A DNA stretch of 64,000 bases from Myxococcota bacterium. Lineage in GTDB: Bacteria; Myxococcota_A; UBA9160; UBA4427. How positions within the stretch are numbered: the first letter of the stretch is position 1; each line of letters begins with the position of its first letter. The notes beneath the pieces were generated by a model. The model saw only the letters and a program-made list of their open reading frames with translations. It did no database searches and was not told the DNA's origin. Below, one piece after another: positions 1 to 8,548 of this stretch. A program made the translations under genes and the position numbers. The stretch lies in NCBI GenBank assembly GCA_028278345.1, contig JANQEL010000048.1, positions 1-64,000 on the forward strand. Reading direction: 5' to 3'.

Positions 1-1
1 C

Positions 2-487
2 GAGCGGGCCCGTAGCCACACCGCCTGGCTCCTCGAACGCGATCCGAAGGACGTCGAGGCGCGAGTCCTCGAGAGCGCCCTGATCGGCGAAGCTGCAACC
101 CGAAGCATGTTCGCGCGCATGCGCGACGGCCGTGCTTCCTACGCCATCGCCAAGGAGACCGCCGAACAGGCCCCGGAACATCCGCGCGCCCGACTCCAGT
201 GGGGCGTCATCTTGTTTCACGCACCCTCGATGTTCGGCGGAGGACACGAACCGGCGGGCGAACACTTCGAGGCCGCGCGCACCCTCTTCGACGCCCGGGG
301 CGACGCGACACATTGGCCCAATTGGGGCGATCTCGATGCCGATGCCTGGTTGGGCCAGGCGCTCGCGCGCGGTGGCAAGAAGAAGAAGGCACGGGCCAGC
401 TATCTCCGGGCCCTCGAGCGAAAGCCCGACTACGAGTGGATTCGCGCGAAGCTGTTGCCGGATCTGACGCGGGCTGCGAAGCCCTGA
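2..487 (+). CDS. TPR-like repeat protein, 5' truncated by window edge
   Basis: The frame is open from the window edge to TAA-free sequence ending in TGA at 485-487, giving 161 visible residues; the true start lies upstream. The residues form amphipathic helix pairs with tetratricopeptide-like spacing, and the last pair (about residues 115-145 of the visible part) has the small/aromatic pattern of a terminal TPR helix. Trp-rich loops lie between them. No membrane segment or catalytic motif is visible. TPR proteins are usually protein-protein scaffolds, but the partner cannot be inferred here. The downstream channel gene starts 55 bp later on the same strand. Confidence 0.6.
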   Translation, partial: ERARSHTAWLLERDPKDVEARVLESALIGEAATRSMFARMRDGRASYAIAKETAEQAPEHPRARLQWGVILFHAPSMFGGGHEPAGEHFEAARTLFDARGDATHWPNWGDLDADAWLGQALARGGKKKKARASYLRALERKPDYEWIRAKLLPDLTRAAKP

Positions 488-542
488 ACCGAGCTGGACC
501 GAAGACGGCTTTTCCTGCGAAAGCGATACACTCCCGCCCGCC

Positions 543-2243
543 ATGAAATTCTTGCCGTCTGAGTTGGTGTACATCCTCGGCCAGCATGAGATGAGGCGGA
601 ACCTTCGCGCGCTCGCCTCCTACACCGCACTCCTGCTCGCCTCGATCGCGCTCTGCTCGATCCTCTTCCACCTCATCATGGTCTACGAGGGGCAGGAGCA
701 TTCGTGGCTGACGGGGCTCTATTGGACGCTCACCGTAATGAGCACCCTGGGCTTCGGGGACATCACCTTCGACAGCGATCTCGGGCGCGGCTTCACGATC
801 GTGGTGTTGATCTGGGGCATCGTGATGCTCCTCGTGATGCTGCCCTTCACGTTCATCCGTTTCTTCTATGCCCCGTGGCTCGAAGCCCAGGTTCGCCTGC
901 GGGCGCCGCGCGAGGCACCCGAGGGCACGCGGGATCACGTCATCATCTGCGACTACGACGAGATCGCCACCTCCCTGATCCACCGCCTCGAAGAACTGCA
1001 TATCCCCTACTACGTGATCGAGCCGGACCCCGACCGAGCAGCACAGCTGCACGGCGATGGCGTCTCCGTGGTGATGGCGTCTTCGGAGATCGAGGGCACC
1101 TGGGCGGCCCTGCGGGTCGAGGACGCGCGAATGGTGCTGGCCAATCGCAGCGACGCCTCGAACACCAACATCACCCTCACCGTGCGCGAGCTCGCACCCG
1201 ATGTGCCGATCGTGGCCCTCGCGGCCAATCTCGACTCGGTGGATCTGCTGACCCTTTCGGGGGCGACCCAGACCCTCCCCCTCAAGCATCAGCTCGGGCA
1301 ACACATCGCGAATCGGGTGACGGTGGGAACCCGACAGGCCCATCGCATCGGGCACTTCGAAGATCTCGCGATCGCCGAGTTCCCCATCAACGGCACGAAG
1401 CTCCCGGGCAAGACGGTGCGCGAAACGCGCCTGCGCGAGCTCACAGGCCTTTCGATCGTGGCGGTCTGGGAAGGCGGCGAGCTGACGCCCGCGCATCCCG
1501 AAACCAAGCTCTCGGAACACAGCGTGCCAGTGATCGTCGGCACCGAAGAGCAACTCACCGAACTCGATTCCTTCTTCACGATCTACCAGGCCAATGAGAA
1601 CCCGGTGCTCGTGATCGGTGGCGGCACCGTCGGTTGCGCCGCCGCTTCGGCGCTTCGAGAACGCCAGGCGAGCGTGACCATCCTCGACTCGAACTGTGAT
1701 CTCGAAGAGGAACTGAAGGCGATCGCCGACCGCGTGGTGATCGGCGACGGCGCGAACCTCCAATCCATCATGAACGCCGGGCTGACTGACGCACCCTCGG
1801 TGCTGCTGACGACGAACTCCGACGCGATCAACATCTTCCTCGCCGTCTACTGCCGCAAGCTCAACCCGAGCGCCCACATCGTGAGTCGCATCACCCACGA
1901 GTGGAACCTCGCAGCAATCCGGCGCGCGGGGGCCGACTTCGCACTGAGCCACGTGGCGCTGGCGGTGAAGACGATCGTCTCGCTGATCGAAAAGCGCGAA
2001 CTGGTGATCATCGGTGAGGGCACCGAACTCTTCATCGAACCCGTGCCCAAGGCCCTCGCCGGCAAGACCCTGATCGACAGCAAGATCGGCGCAAAGACCG
2101 GGCTCAACGTGATCGCGGTGCGCCAGGACGACGGATCGATCACCAACCCCCCGGCGACCACCGAGCTACCGATCGGCGGCACCCTGGTGATGATCGGCAG
2201 CTCGGATCAACACCGAGCCTTCCTGGAGCGCTACGAGCGCTGA
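543..2243 (+). CDS. Potassium channel protein with two RCK (TrkA-type) modules
   Basis: A 566-residue ion channel of the two-transmembrane RCK type. TM helices lie near residues 24-46 and 83-106, flanking a pore loop with filter TLGFGD at 68-73, a variant of the usual TVGYGD. Two cytoplasmic TrkA_N/TrkA_C modules follow (about 131-345 and 353-566). The second has an intact nucleotide-binding glycine motif (GGGTVG, 359-364). In the first, the matching loop reads CDYDEIA and lacks the glycines, so it may not bind nucleotide normally. Known family members gate K+ flux in response to ligands or ions. Having two RCK modules in one chain resembles eukaryotic BK-type and some bacterial channels. The gene stands alone and converges on the GGDEF/EAL gene. 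Confidence 0.88.
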   Translation: MKFLPSELVYILGQHEMRRNLRALASYTALLLASIALCSILFHLIMVYEGQEHSWLTGLYWTLTVMSTLGFGDITFDSDLGRGFTIVVLIWGIVMLLVMLPFTFIRFFYAPWLEAQVRLRAPREAPEGTRDHVIICDYDEIATSLIHRLEELHIPYYVIEPDPDRAAQLHGDGVSVVMASSEIEGTWAALRVEDARMVLANRSDASNTNITLTVRELAPDVPIVALAANLDSVDLLTLSGATQTLPLKHQLGQHIANRVTVGTRQAHRIGHFEDLAIAEFPINGTKLPGKTVRETRLRELTGLSIVAVWEGGELTPAHPETKLSEHSVPVIVGTEEQLTELDSFFTIYQANENPVLVIGGGTVGCAAASALRERQASVTILDSNCDLEEELKAIADRVVIGDGANLQSIMNAGLTDAPSVLLTTNSDAINIFLAVYCRKLNPSAHIVSRITHEWNLAAIRRAGADFALSHVALAVKTIVSLIEKRELVIIGEGTELFIEPVPKALAGKTLIDSKIGAKTGLNVIAVRQDDGSITNPPATTELPIGGTLVMIGSSDQHRAFLERYER

Positions 2244-2247
2244 GAGA

Positions 2248-4416
2248 TCAGTCGTCGGGCTTGTCGTCGGTTCCATCGGCTTGCGCGGCGCGCGCGTTGA
2301 AGTCGAGCACGAAGTGTTCGAATTCGTCGTCCGGCATGGCCGCGCTGATCAGGAAGCCCTGCAGGCCGTCGCAGCCCCACTCGGTGAAGATCTCGCGCTG
2401 CTCTTCGACGTCGACGCCTTCGGCCACCACGCTCAGCCCGAGGCTGTGCCCCAGAGCGATCACCGAAGAGGCCACCCCCGCCGCGGCGGGGTCGCTCGCA
2501 ACGTCGCGCACGAAGCAGCGGTCGAGCTTCACGGTGTCGAGGGGAAAGCGCGTGAGGTAGCTGAGGGACGAGTAGCCGGTGCCGAAGTCGTCCAGCGAGA
2601 TCGCCACCCCCATCGCCTTGAGATCGCGCATCATGATCGCCGTCGCCTCGTCGTCCTGCAGCATCAGGCTCTCGGTGATCTCGAGTTCGAGTTGCGCGGG
2701 ATCGAGGCCCGTCTCCTGCAGTGCGTCGGCCACGACCTGACGGAAGTCGTCACGCGAGAACTGCTGACTCGAAACGTTGACCGAGACCGTGAACCGCAGA
2801 CCGTGTTCGCGCAGGAGGCGCCGTGCGAAACGACAAGCTCCAAGCAACACCTGGTTCCCCAGCGCGAGGATCTGCCCCGTCTCTTCGGCGAGCGAGATGA
2901 ACTCGCGCGGGCTGATCCCGCCGAGTTCGGGATCGTTCCAGCGCGCAAGCGCCTCCATGCCGTAGATCTTCCCGTCGCGCAGCCCGAGTTTTGGTTGATA
3001 GTGGACCCCGACTTCGCCGTTCTCGAGGGCGATGCGAAGCCGGCTCTCGACCAGCATCCTGCGCTGCGCTGCCTCGTTCATGCTGTGGCAGAAGAACTTG
3101 TAGTTGCCGCGGCCGCATTCCTTCGCGTGGTACATCGCGGTATCGGCGTGGCGGACCAGGGTCTCGCCGTCGAGACCATCCTCGGGAAAGACCGCAATCC
3201 CGATACTCCCCATGGTCGAGACCTGGTGACCCTCGATGGTGACGGAGTGGGGAAGCGCTTCGAGGATGCGTGCGGCCACTTCCCCTGCATCCTCGGGTTC
3301 GCAGATGTCCGCGAGCAGGATCAGGAACTCGTCGCCGCCGAGGCGCGACACGTCGGCCATACGTGAGGGGCGCTCGGGACGCCCGACGACATCGTCGCCG
3401 CGGATGTGGGAGCGCAGCAGATTTGCGACGTGCCGCAGCAACTGGTCCCCCGCCGAGTGGCCCAGGGTGTCGTTGACGCGCTTGAACTTGTCGAGATCCA
3501 TGTAGAGAAGGGCAATGTGTCGATTGTCGAGCTTCGCCGAGGCGACCGCCCGATCGAGCTGCTCGCCGAAGAGGCGACGATTCGCGAGGCCGGTCAGGCT
3601 GTCGTAGTTCGCGAGGTAACGAATGCGTTCCTGATCGAGGCGCTGCTGGGTCACGTCCTGGATCGACCCGGCGAGCCAGCGCTCACGCCGCCCGTCGCCG
3701 ACGATCAGCGCACCCTGCTGCTGTACGTGGCGCACGCTTCCGTCGGGCATCTGGAGCCGGTGCTGCACGGTGTAGCTCCCCGCAAGGTCGAGGGCGTCAC
3801 CGGCCTGATCCTGCACCTTGCCGCGATCTTCGGGGTGCACGCGCTGCCAGAAGTTCGTGTGGGTGGGCTCGACGCTTCCATTCTGGAAACCGAGTACCCG
3901 GTAGGTCTCGTCGGACCAGCGCATCTCGTTGGTGTCGGTGTTCCACTCCCAGCTGCCGATGTGCGCGAGGCGCTCGGCGTGCGAATGGGCGATCGCGGTC
4001 CGCATCATCTCACGCCGGTTGAGCGCATGCGCCAGTTGATGGCGAACGCGCGAGACCAGCCAGGCGTCGGGGCACGGTATCGCGACGATGTCCGCGGCCT
4101 TCGCGTGAATCGCGAGATCACACAGGTGAAGATCCTCGCGCTCGAAGAGCATCATCACCGGGGGCGTGTCCCACTGACGCCGACTCGAGATCATCTCGCA
4201 GAACGAGAAGGGGTCGCTGCTCGAACCCGCGACGACGGTGAGGACGAGGGCGGGGGTCTCCTGCTCAACGGCCGCGAGGGCCGCGCCGGATGATGCGACC
4301 TCCTCGATTTCGAAGCCGGCCTCGCGCAGCACACGCGCCAGCCGGACGCGCCGCTCGGGCACGCTGTCGCAGAACAGGAGGGTGCCCTTCGAGGGGCTCG
4401 ATTCGGATCGGCTCAC
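2248..4416 (-). CDS. Bifunctional-type diguanylate cyclase/phosphodiesterase (REC-like, PAS, GGDEF, EAL)
   Basis: A 722-residue cytosolic c-di-GMP enzyme. Domain order is a receiver-like domain (about 10-130), PAS/PAC (about 145-262), GGDEF (about 265-440) and EAL (about 455-710). The cyclase signature GGDEF is intact at 360-364. EAL (488-490), LEITES (577-583) and DDFGTG (609-614) are also intact, so both activities are possible. The receiver-like domain lacks a clear phospho-acceptor Asp at the end of its third strand (VLTVVAGSS near 58-66), so it is probably not phosphorylated. A short Arg/Pro-rich insertion just before GGDEF occupies the place where an inhibitory RxxD site would be expected. 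No transmembrane segment. A PilZ protein at 37.7-40.2 kb is a possible c-di-GMP receptor in the same genome. Confidence 0.92.
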   Translation of the reverse strand: MSRSESSPSKGTLLFCDSVPERRVRLARVLREAGFEIEEVASSGAALAAVEQETPALVLTVVAGSSSDPFSFCEMISSRRQWDTPPVMMLFEREDLHLCDLAIHAKAADIVAIPCPDAWLVSRVRHQLAHALNRREMMRTAIAHSHAERLAHIGSWEWNTDTNEMRWSDETYRVLGFQNGSVEPTHTNFWQRVHPEDRGKVQDQAGDALDLAGSYTVQHRLQMPDGSVRHVQQQGALIVGDGRRERWLAGSIQDVTQQRLDQERIRYLANYDSLTGLANRRLFGEQLDRAVASAKLDNRHIALLYMDLDKFKRVNDTLGHSAGDQLLRHVANLLRSHIRGDDVVGRPERPSRMADVSRLGGDEFLILLADICEPEDAGEVAARILEALPHSVTIEGHQVSTMGSIGIAVFPEDGLDGETLVRHADTAMYHAKECGRGNYKFFCHSMNEAAQRRMLVESRLRIALENGEVGVHYQPKLGLRDGKIYGMEALARWNDPELGGISPREFISLAEETGQILALGNQVLLGACRFARRLLREHGLRFTVSVNVSSQQFSRDDFRQVVADALQETGLDPAQLELEITESLMLQDDEATAIMMRDLKAMGVAISLDDFGTGYSSLSYLTRFPLDTVKLDRCFVRDVASDPAAAGVASSVIALGHSLGLSVVAEGVDVEEQREIFTEWGCDGLQGFLISAAMPDDEFEHFVLDFNARAAQADGTDDKPDD

Positions 4417-4636
4417 GATCGTCTACATCGGTGATTCTGCTCGGGATCTTCACCCGCAGGCGCCGAGCGTCGGAAGCCTCCCCGCGCCCGCGATCGGCTG
4501 ACTTCGTTCTCACATCCGATCTGCCGCGAATGCTCCAGCGGGAAGCGAGCGTGATGCGATCGCGACTTCGTCTATCCAATGAGGGCCACGCGTGGGCGCG
4601 ACGGGGCCGCCGCGAGGAAGAACGAAGGAGAAGCAC

Positions 4637-5509
4637 ATGAAGATCGGTTTCTTCGGGATGAACACCGGCGCCTTCTCGACCCGCGAAGCGATCCTTCGCC
4701 TCGCGAAGACGGCGGAAGATGCGGGCTACGAATCTCTCTGGACCGGCGAACACGTGGTGGTCGTCGATCCCCAGGTTCCCCCCTCCCCCGTTCCTCCCGA
4801 GACCCGCATGGTGGACACGGTGGCGACCCTGGCGTTCGCGGCCGCCGCGACCACGCGCATCAAACTCGGCAGCGGGATCATCCTGCTCGCCCAGCGCAAC
4901 CCGGTCGTGCTCGCGAAGGAGCTCGCGAGCATCGACGTGCTCTCGGAAGGGCGCCTGCTCTTCGGGATCGGCGTGGGTTATGTGCCGAAGGAGTTCGAGG
5001 TCATCGGCGTGCCGTACGAAGAACGCGGAGCCCGGGTGAGCGAACACATCGAAGCCATCCGCACGCTCTTCACCCAGGAACAGCCCAGGTTCTCGGGGCG
5101 CTTCACACAGATCGACGGCGTGCAGTCGAACCCGCGACCGATCCAGCAACCCCACCCGCCCTTCATCATCGGCGGCATGTCGCCGGCGGCCCATCGTCGA
5201 GCCGTGCGTCAGGGCAATGGCTGGTACGGCTTCTTCCAGGACCTCGAAGCCACGGCCGAGCAGCTGCGGGGGCTCGAAGAAGCGGCCAAGCACGTCGAAC
5301 GTCCAGCGGAACTCGGTGAGCTCGAGATCACCGTGACGCCCCCCGGCCCGGTCGATCCCGACACGGTGAAGCGGTACGAGGATCTCGGCGTTTCGCGCCT
5401 CGCCGTCATGCAGGGCTTCACGGAATTCGCCGCGAGCGAAGCCGGCTCGGCCGTCGACAACGGCATCGCCTTCATCGAACGGACCGCCGAGGCGTTGAAG
5501 CTGGGCTGA
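4637..5509 (+). CDS. LLM class (F420-dependent type) oxidoreductase
   Basis: A 290-residue TIM-barrel flavin-dependent oxidoreductase of the bacterial luciferase-like family. The start was set at ATG 4637 because AAGGAG lies at 4625-4630, six bases upstream; an ATG at 4592 has no such site. Visible family features are the N-terminal beta strand MKIGFFG, the ESLWTGEH segment after the first helices, the substrate-loop GVGYVPKEFE and the PHPPFIIGG strand typical of the F420-binding subgroup. Members use reduced F420 or FMN to oxidise or reduce small organic molecules; the substrate is not predictable. A second paralogue lies at 54907-55791. The gene converges on the Yip1-like gene. Confidence 0.87.
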   Translation: MKIGFFGMNTGAFSTREAILRLAKTAEDAGYESLWTGEHVVVVDPQVPPSPVPPETRMVDTVATLAFAAAATTRIKLGSGIILLAQRNPVVLAKELASIDVLSEGRLLFGIGVGYVPKEFEVIGVPYEERGARVSEHIEAIRTLFTQEQPRFSGRFTQIDGVQSNPRPIQQPHPPFIIGGMSPAAHRRAVRQGNGWYGFFQDLEATAEQLRGLEEAAKHVERPAELGELEITVTPPGPVDPDTVKRYEDLGVSRLAVMQGFTEFAASEAGSAVDNGIAFIERTAEALKLG

Positions 5510-5514
5510 ACGCT

Positions 5515-6024
5515 CTAGTCGCCGAGGAAGATCGCCAGCACGAGGGCCTGACTCACGAAACCGAGCAGGCAGACGCCGATGGCGCGCATCGTGCTCTCGT
5601 AGTCGAGGGCCTGACGCACGGCGACCACCATCGCGGCGAGCATCCAGAGCGAAACCAGCACGACGAGCAGCGGGCCGAGGAGCGGGACGATGCCGAGCAC
5701 GCGCAGGATGCCCGGCGCACTCGCGAAGCCGAGGGTGCGAAGCAGCTCGCCGAGATCGGAGCGCGTCTGCGGCTCCGGCAGGAGCTTCGCGCCGATGAAG
5801 TAGATCAGCGCGGCCCACATCACCCAGCCGAGCAGCGCGGCCACACTCGCCAGCAAGAGATCAACGGGGCCGGACAGCCCCGTGACACCGATGCCCGCCG
5901 CAACGCTCGAGAGCACCACGACCCAACCGGCCTGCACCACGCTCTCGCGATCGGCCTCGACCTCCTCGTAGAGATCGACGTCGAGTCGCGCGGCCCGCAG
6001 CATGCGATCGGTGAAGTCGTTCAT
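5515..6024 (-). CDS. Yip1-like integral membrane protein
   Basis: A 169-residue protein with about five hydrophobic segments (near 30-50, 57-80, 103-120, 122-136 and 147-167). An acidic, Arg-rich N-terminus precedes the first helix. The layout and the LGFASAPGIL segment match the bacterial YIP1 family of small multispanning membrane proteins, whose function in bacteria is unknown. The gene reads away from the DUF5666 lipoprotein gene, with 46 bp between this start and that stop, so the two may be co-transcribed. Confidence 0.65.
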   Translation of the reverse strand: MNDFTDRMLRAARLDVDLYEEVEADRESVVQAGWVVVLSSVAAGIGVTGLSGPVDLLLASVAALLGWVMWAALIYFIGAKLLPEPQTRSDLGELLRTLGFASAPGILRVLGIVPLLGPLLVVLVSLWMLAAMVVAVRQALDYESTMRAIGVCLLGFVSQALVLAIFLGD

Positions 6025-6070
6025 CCGCCGATCGAATAGCGCATTCCGGCGCCGGGTGGCGCCGCGCCGA

Positions 6071-7573
6071 TCAATCGTCGCTCTCGTTCTCGATCCGGTT
6101 CGCGAAGTCGATGGCGCTGGGGTCGCCGTCTTCTTCGTCGCTCACGTCGACCCGATCGCCGATGCCCACGGCGGCCTCGAAGACGCTGCGGTCGACCTCG
6201 ACATCGTCGAGTTCGAACCTCGTCGCACTCGTGATCGGAATCGGCTGCCCGAGCACGACGTACTCGTCGGCCGAGATCGCATCGAGGGGGCCCTGCAGCT
6301 CGACGTCCTCGACCTCGCGACGTTTCACCTCGCTCGCGATCAGTCGCCCCGCACCGTCGGATACGCCCTTGGCGCGGATGAAATCGTCGGCCGCGAGATC
6401 TCCGAGGGTGAGCGGCTCGACGCCATGCACGTCGTCTTCGAGCTCGGTCGATGCGGTGATCACGATCTCGACGCCGAGCAGGACGAACATCCCGCCGGCC
6501 ACATCGATATCCGCGGGCTCCGCGATGGCGGCCGCGACCGCGACCTCGAGCCCCTCGAACTCGATCTCGCTGGCCTGCACGACCCCGCCCGTGAGTTCGC
6601 CTTCGACCTCGATCCAGACGCCCACCTCGAGCAGGGTCGGGTTGCCGTTTTCGTATTCGGCGAGCGTCGCGTCGACGGTGTAGCCCGCCACCACGAAGTC
6701 GCTCTCGCTGGTGAACTCGGTGATGTAGCCGCTGATGTAGAAATCGTCGCGATCGTCGTCGTCGATCTCGTCTTCGCGTTCGATCTCATGCGCAAAGACA
6801 CGGTCAACGGCTTCCAAAACGCCCTCGACTTCGACGAAGAGGCCGTTCGCAATGCCGCCGGGCAGATCTTCCAGCTCCGTCGTCCCGTCGAAGCGCACCT
6901 CGATGTCGCCGATCTCGAATCGGTCGGTGCCGTTGTAGTTCTCGACCTCGCCGCGCAGTTCCACTTCGCTGGTTCCGAGCACGAGTTCCCCCTCGTACTC
7001 GACGTGGGTCGCGCGGATCACGCCCGCGGCGTCGATCAGTCCGCTCACCTCGACGAGGTCGTCGACCGCGATCGTGTCGAAGCCGAAGCCGGGATTCGCG
7101 CCCTCGTCGTCGTCGAAGCGGGTGCGGCCGTCCTCGATCCAGACCTTCATGCCCAGGATCGTGAGTTCCTTGATGAGGCCCGTGTCGCCGACCTCTTCGA
7201 TCGATTCGACGGGACCCTCGAGGTCGTCGTCGAAGTAGACGCGCGTCGCCTCGCCCGTGCCCGCCTCGCGATCGATCTCGCCTTCGACTCGCACCACCAT
7301 GCCGATTCGCAGGTCGGCTTCGACCCCGGCCACGCCGTCGAACACGATCTCCGCCGCATTGAGGAACCACTCGATGCCGTTCACGAAGATGCTTCCGAAG
7401 TCGGTGATCGGCCCCTGTGTGTAGCCGGTGCCACCGATGCCGCCCTCGGCGAGTTGGTCGCCGTCGCTGCCACCGCTCTGTGTCATGCCGCAGGCGAGGG
7501 CGAAGCTGGCCAGGACGATTCCAAACGAGGTCATCCAGCGATCTGCAGTCTTGCGAGTGGGGAGGTTCTTCAT
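6071..7573 (-). CDS. Exported DUF5666-repeat protein (probable lipoprotein)
   Basis: A 500-residue acidic, beta-rich protein. The start at ATG 7573 is preferred over GTG 7591 because GAGGA lies eight bases upstream and the resulting N-terminus is a clean signal peptide ending ALAC at residues 25-28 (a non-ideal lipobox). The mature part is built from about five or six copies of a roughly 65-90-residue unit containing variants of 'GxxVEVEG' and 'DFVVxGYxVD'. This is typical of DUF5666, an OB-like repeat seen in secreted proteins of Proteobacteria. It is strongly acidic and cysteine-poor after the lipobox. Function unknown; surface or periplasmic binding is likely. The preceding DUF6502 gene ends 15 bp upstream, which suggests one transcript. 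Confidence 0.75.
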   Translation of the reverse strand: MKNLPTRKTADRWMTSFGIVLASFALACGMTQSGGSDGDQLAEGGIGGTGYTQGPITDFGSIFVNGIEWFLNAAEIVFDGVAGVEADLRIGMVVRVEGEIDREAGTGEATRVYFDDDLEGPVESIEEVGDTGLIKELTILGMKVWIEDGRTRFDDDEGANPGFGFDTIAVDDLVEVSGLIDAAGVIRATHVEYEGELVLGTSEVELRGEVENYNGTDRFEIGDIEVRFDGTTELEDLPGGIANGLFVEVEGVLEAVDRVFAHEIEREDEIDDDDRDDFYISGYITEFTSESDFVVAGYTVDATLAEYENGNPTLLEVGVWIEVEGELTGGVVQASEIEFEGLEVAVAAAIAEPADIDVAGGMFVLLGVEIVITASTELEDDVHGVEPLTLGDLAADDFIRAKGVSDGAGRLIASEVKRREVEDVELQGPLDAISADEYVVLGQPIPITSATRFELDDVEVDRSVFEAAVGIGDRVDVSDEEDGDPSAIDFANRIENESDD

Positions 7574-7587
7574 GGCGGTTTTCCTCG

Positions 7588-8427
7588 TCACGTCTCGTCC
7601 GACGCGACGTCCTCGTAGAAGTAGATGCCTACCGAGGCCGTCGCGCGACCGCTTCCGCCGATCGTCGGATCGACGTCGCGATCGAAATCACGCATGTGCG
7701 CGTCGAGGTCTTCGAGCAACAGCTGTGACGCCTTGGCGGCGCGCTCACGCAGCTGCGGAAGACATTCGATGGGGAGGTTGTCGTAGAGCACCTTGCGTTG
7801 GAAGCGCGCGTCGCGCGGCCCAGACACCAGGTTGTGATCGATGGTCGAGAGCAGCTCCGCTACGTCGCGACCCAGGATGGCGAGCTTCTCCTCTTCGCCC
7901 TTCGCGGGGACGTAGGCGCGCTCGATCAGGCGGTACTTCCCATTGCGCTGTTCTTCGACGGCACCCACGCGCACGAGTTCGTCGAGCACCGCGCGTGGCG
8001 GCATGTCGCCGCTGTGCTCGGCGACCAGCGTCGAAAAACTCGGCTCGCGACCGCTCGGGTCGGGCAGGAAGGAGAGCGACGCCGGACCGCCGCGCGCATC
8101 GGCGTACTTCGGGTCGCGCACCCAGGCGCTGATCACCCGTGCCGCCCGGTTGTACTTGTCGACCGCGGGCTCGCCGGCTTCGACGGGCATCTTCCACAGG
8201 CGGCTGACTTCCTTGCGCGTGAGGCCCGTCACCACGGCGGTGTGGGAGATCGATGGCTTGCGACGATGGGTGTTGAACTCTTCGCGCGCGACATCGACAT
8301 AGACGCGCTTCGCCTGCTCGATGAAGGCCCCACAAGGCACGCCCGCGCGCAACAGGATGCGGATCAGCGGGCGCAGGACACTGCGCACCGCCTGGCCGAG
8401 TGTGCTGTGGAGGGCCTGTTCCATCAT
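7588..8427 (-). CDS. DUF6502 family protein
   Basis: A 279-residue soluble protein starting at tandem ATG codons (8427 or 8424). The N-terminal half carries helices followed by a segment reading SHTAVVTGLTRKEVSRL (about residues 52-68), which looks like a helix-turn-helix. A middle winged-helix-like part (GAVEEQRNGKYRL) and a C-terminal helical tail follow. These features match the DUF6502 family, which is uncharacterised but often sits beside DUF5666 lipoprotein genes, as here. A regulatory role is inferred from the HTH-like segments. A 7-bp inverted repeat overlaps the start codon region (8427-8446) and could be an autoregulatory site. Confidence 0.75.
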   Translation of the reverse strand: MMEQALHSTLGQAVRSVLRPLIRILLRAGVPCGAFIEQAKRVYVDVAREEFNTHRRKPSISHTAVVTGLTRKEVSRLWKMPVEAGEPAVDKYNRAARVISAWVRDPKYADARGGPASLSFLPDPSGREPSFSTLVAEHSGDMPPRAVLDELVRVGAVEEQRNGKYRLIERAYVPAKGEEEKLAILGRDVAELLSTIDHNLVSGPRDARFQRKVLYDNLPIECLPQLRERAAKASQLLLEDLDAHMRDFDRDVDPTIGGSGRATASVGIYFYEDVASDET

Positions 8428-8446
8428 TTGGGAAAATAATCCCAAA
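8427..8446. promoter_or_regulatory. Inverted repeat TTTGGGA-N6-TCCCAAA in divergent promoter
   Basis: Arms at 8427-8433 and 8440-8446 are perfect reverse complements, separated by six A/T bases. The element abuts the start of the DUF6502 gene and lies about 100 bp before the divergent oxidase gene. Its size and symmetry fit a dimeric regulator site; the DUF6502 protein itself is one candidate. Confidence 0.45.
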
Positions 8447-8548
8447 TCGATGCGTGCCGCAAGCCGCACAATCCGGGTTTGGTCGTGAGAACGATGTAGC
8501 CTCGTCCACGGGGCCCCGAGCCCGAAGCCCAGGGAGCATCGAATCGAA

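Noticed and set aside
6002..7618. 538-residue plus-strand ORF
   Set aside because: Antisense shadow of the DUF5666 gene; no family resemblance, composition dominated by His/Asp/Val from the opposite-frame codons.
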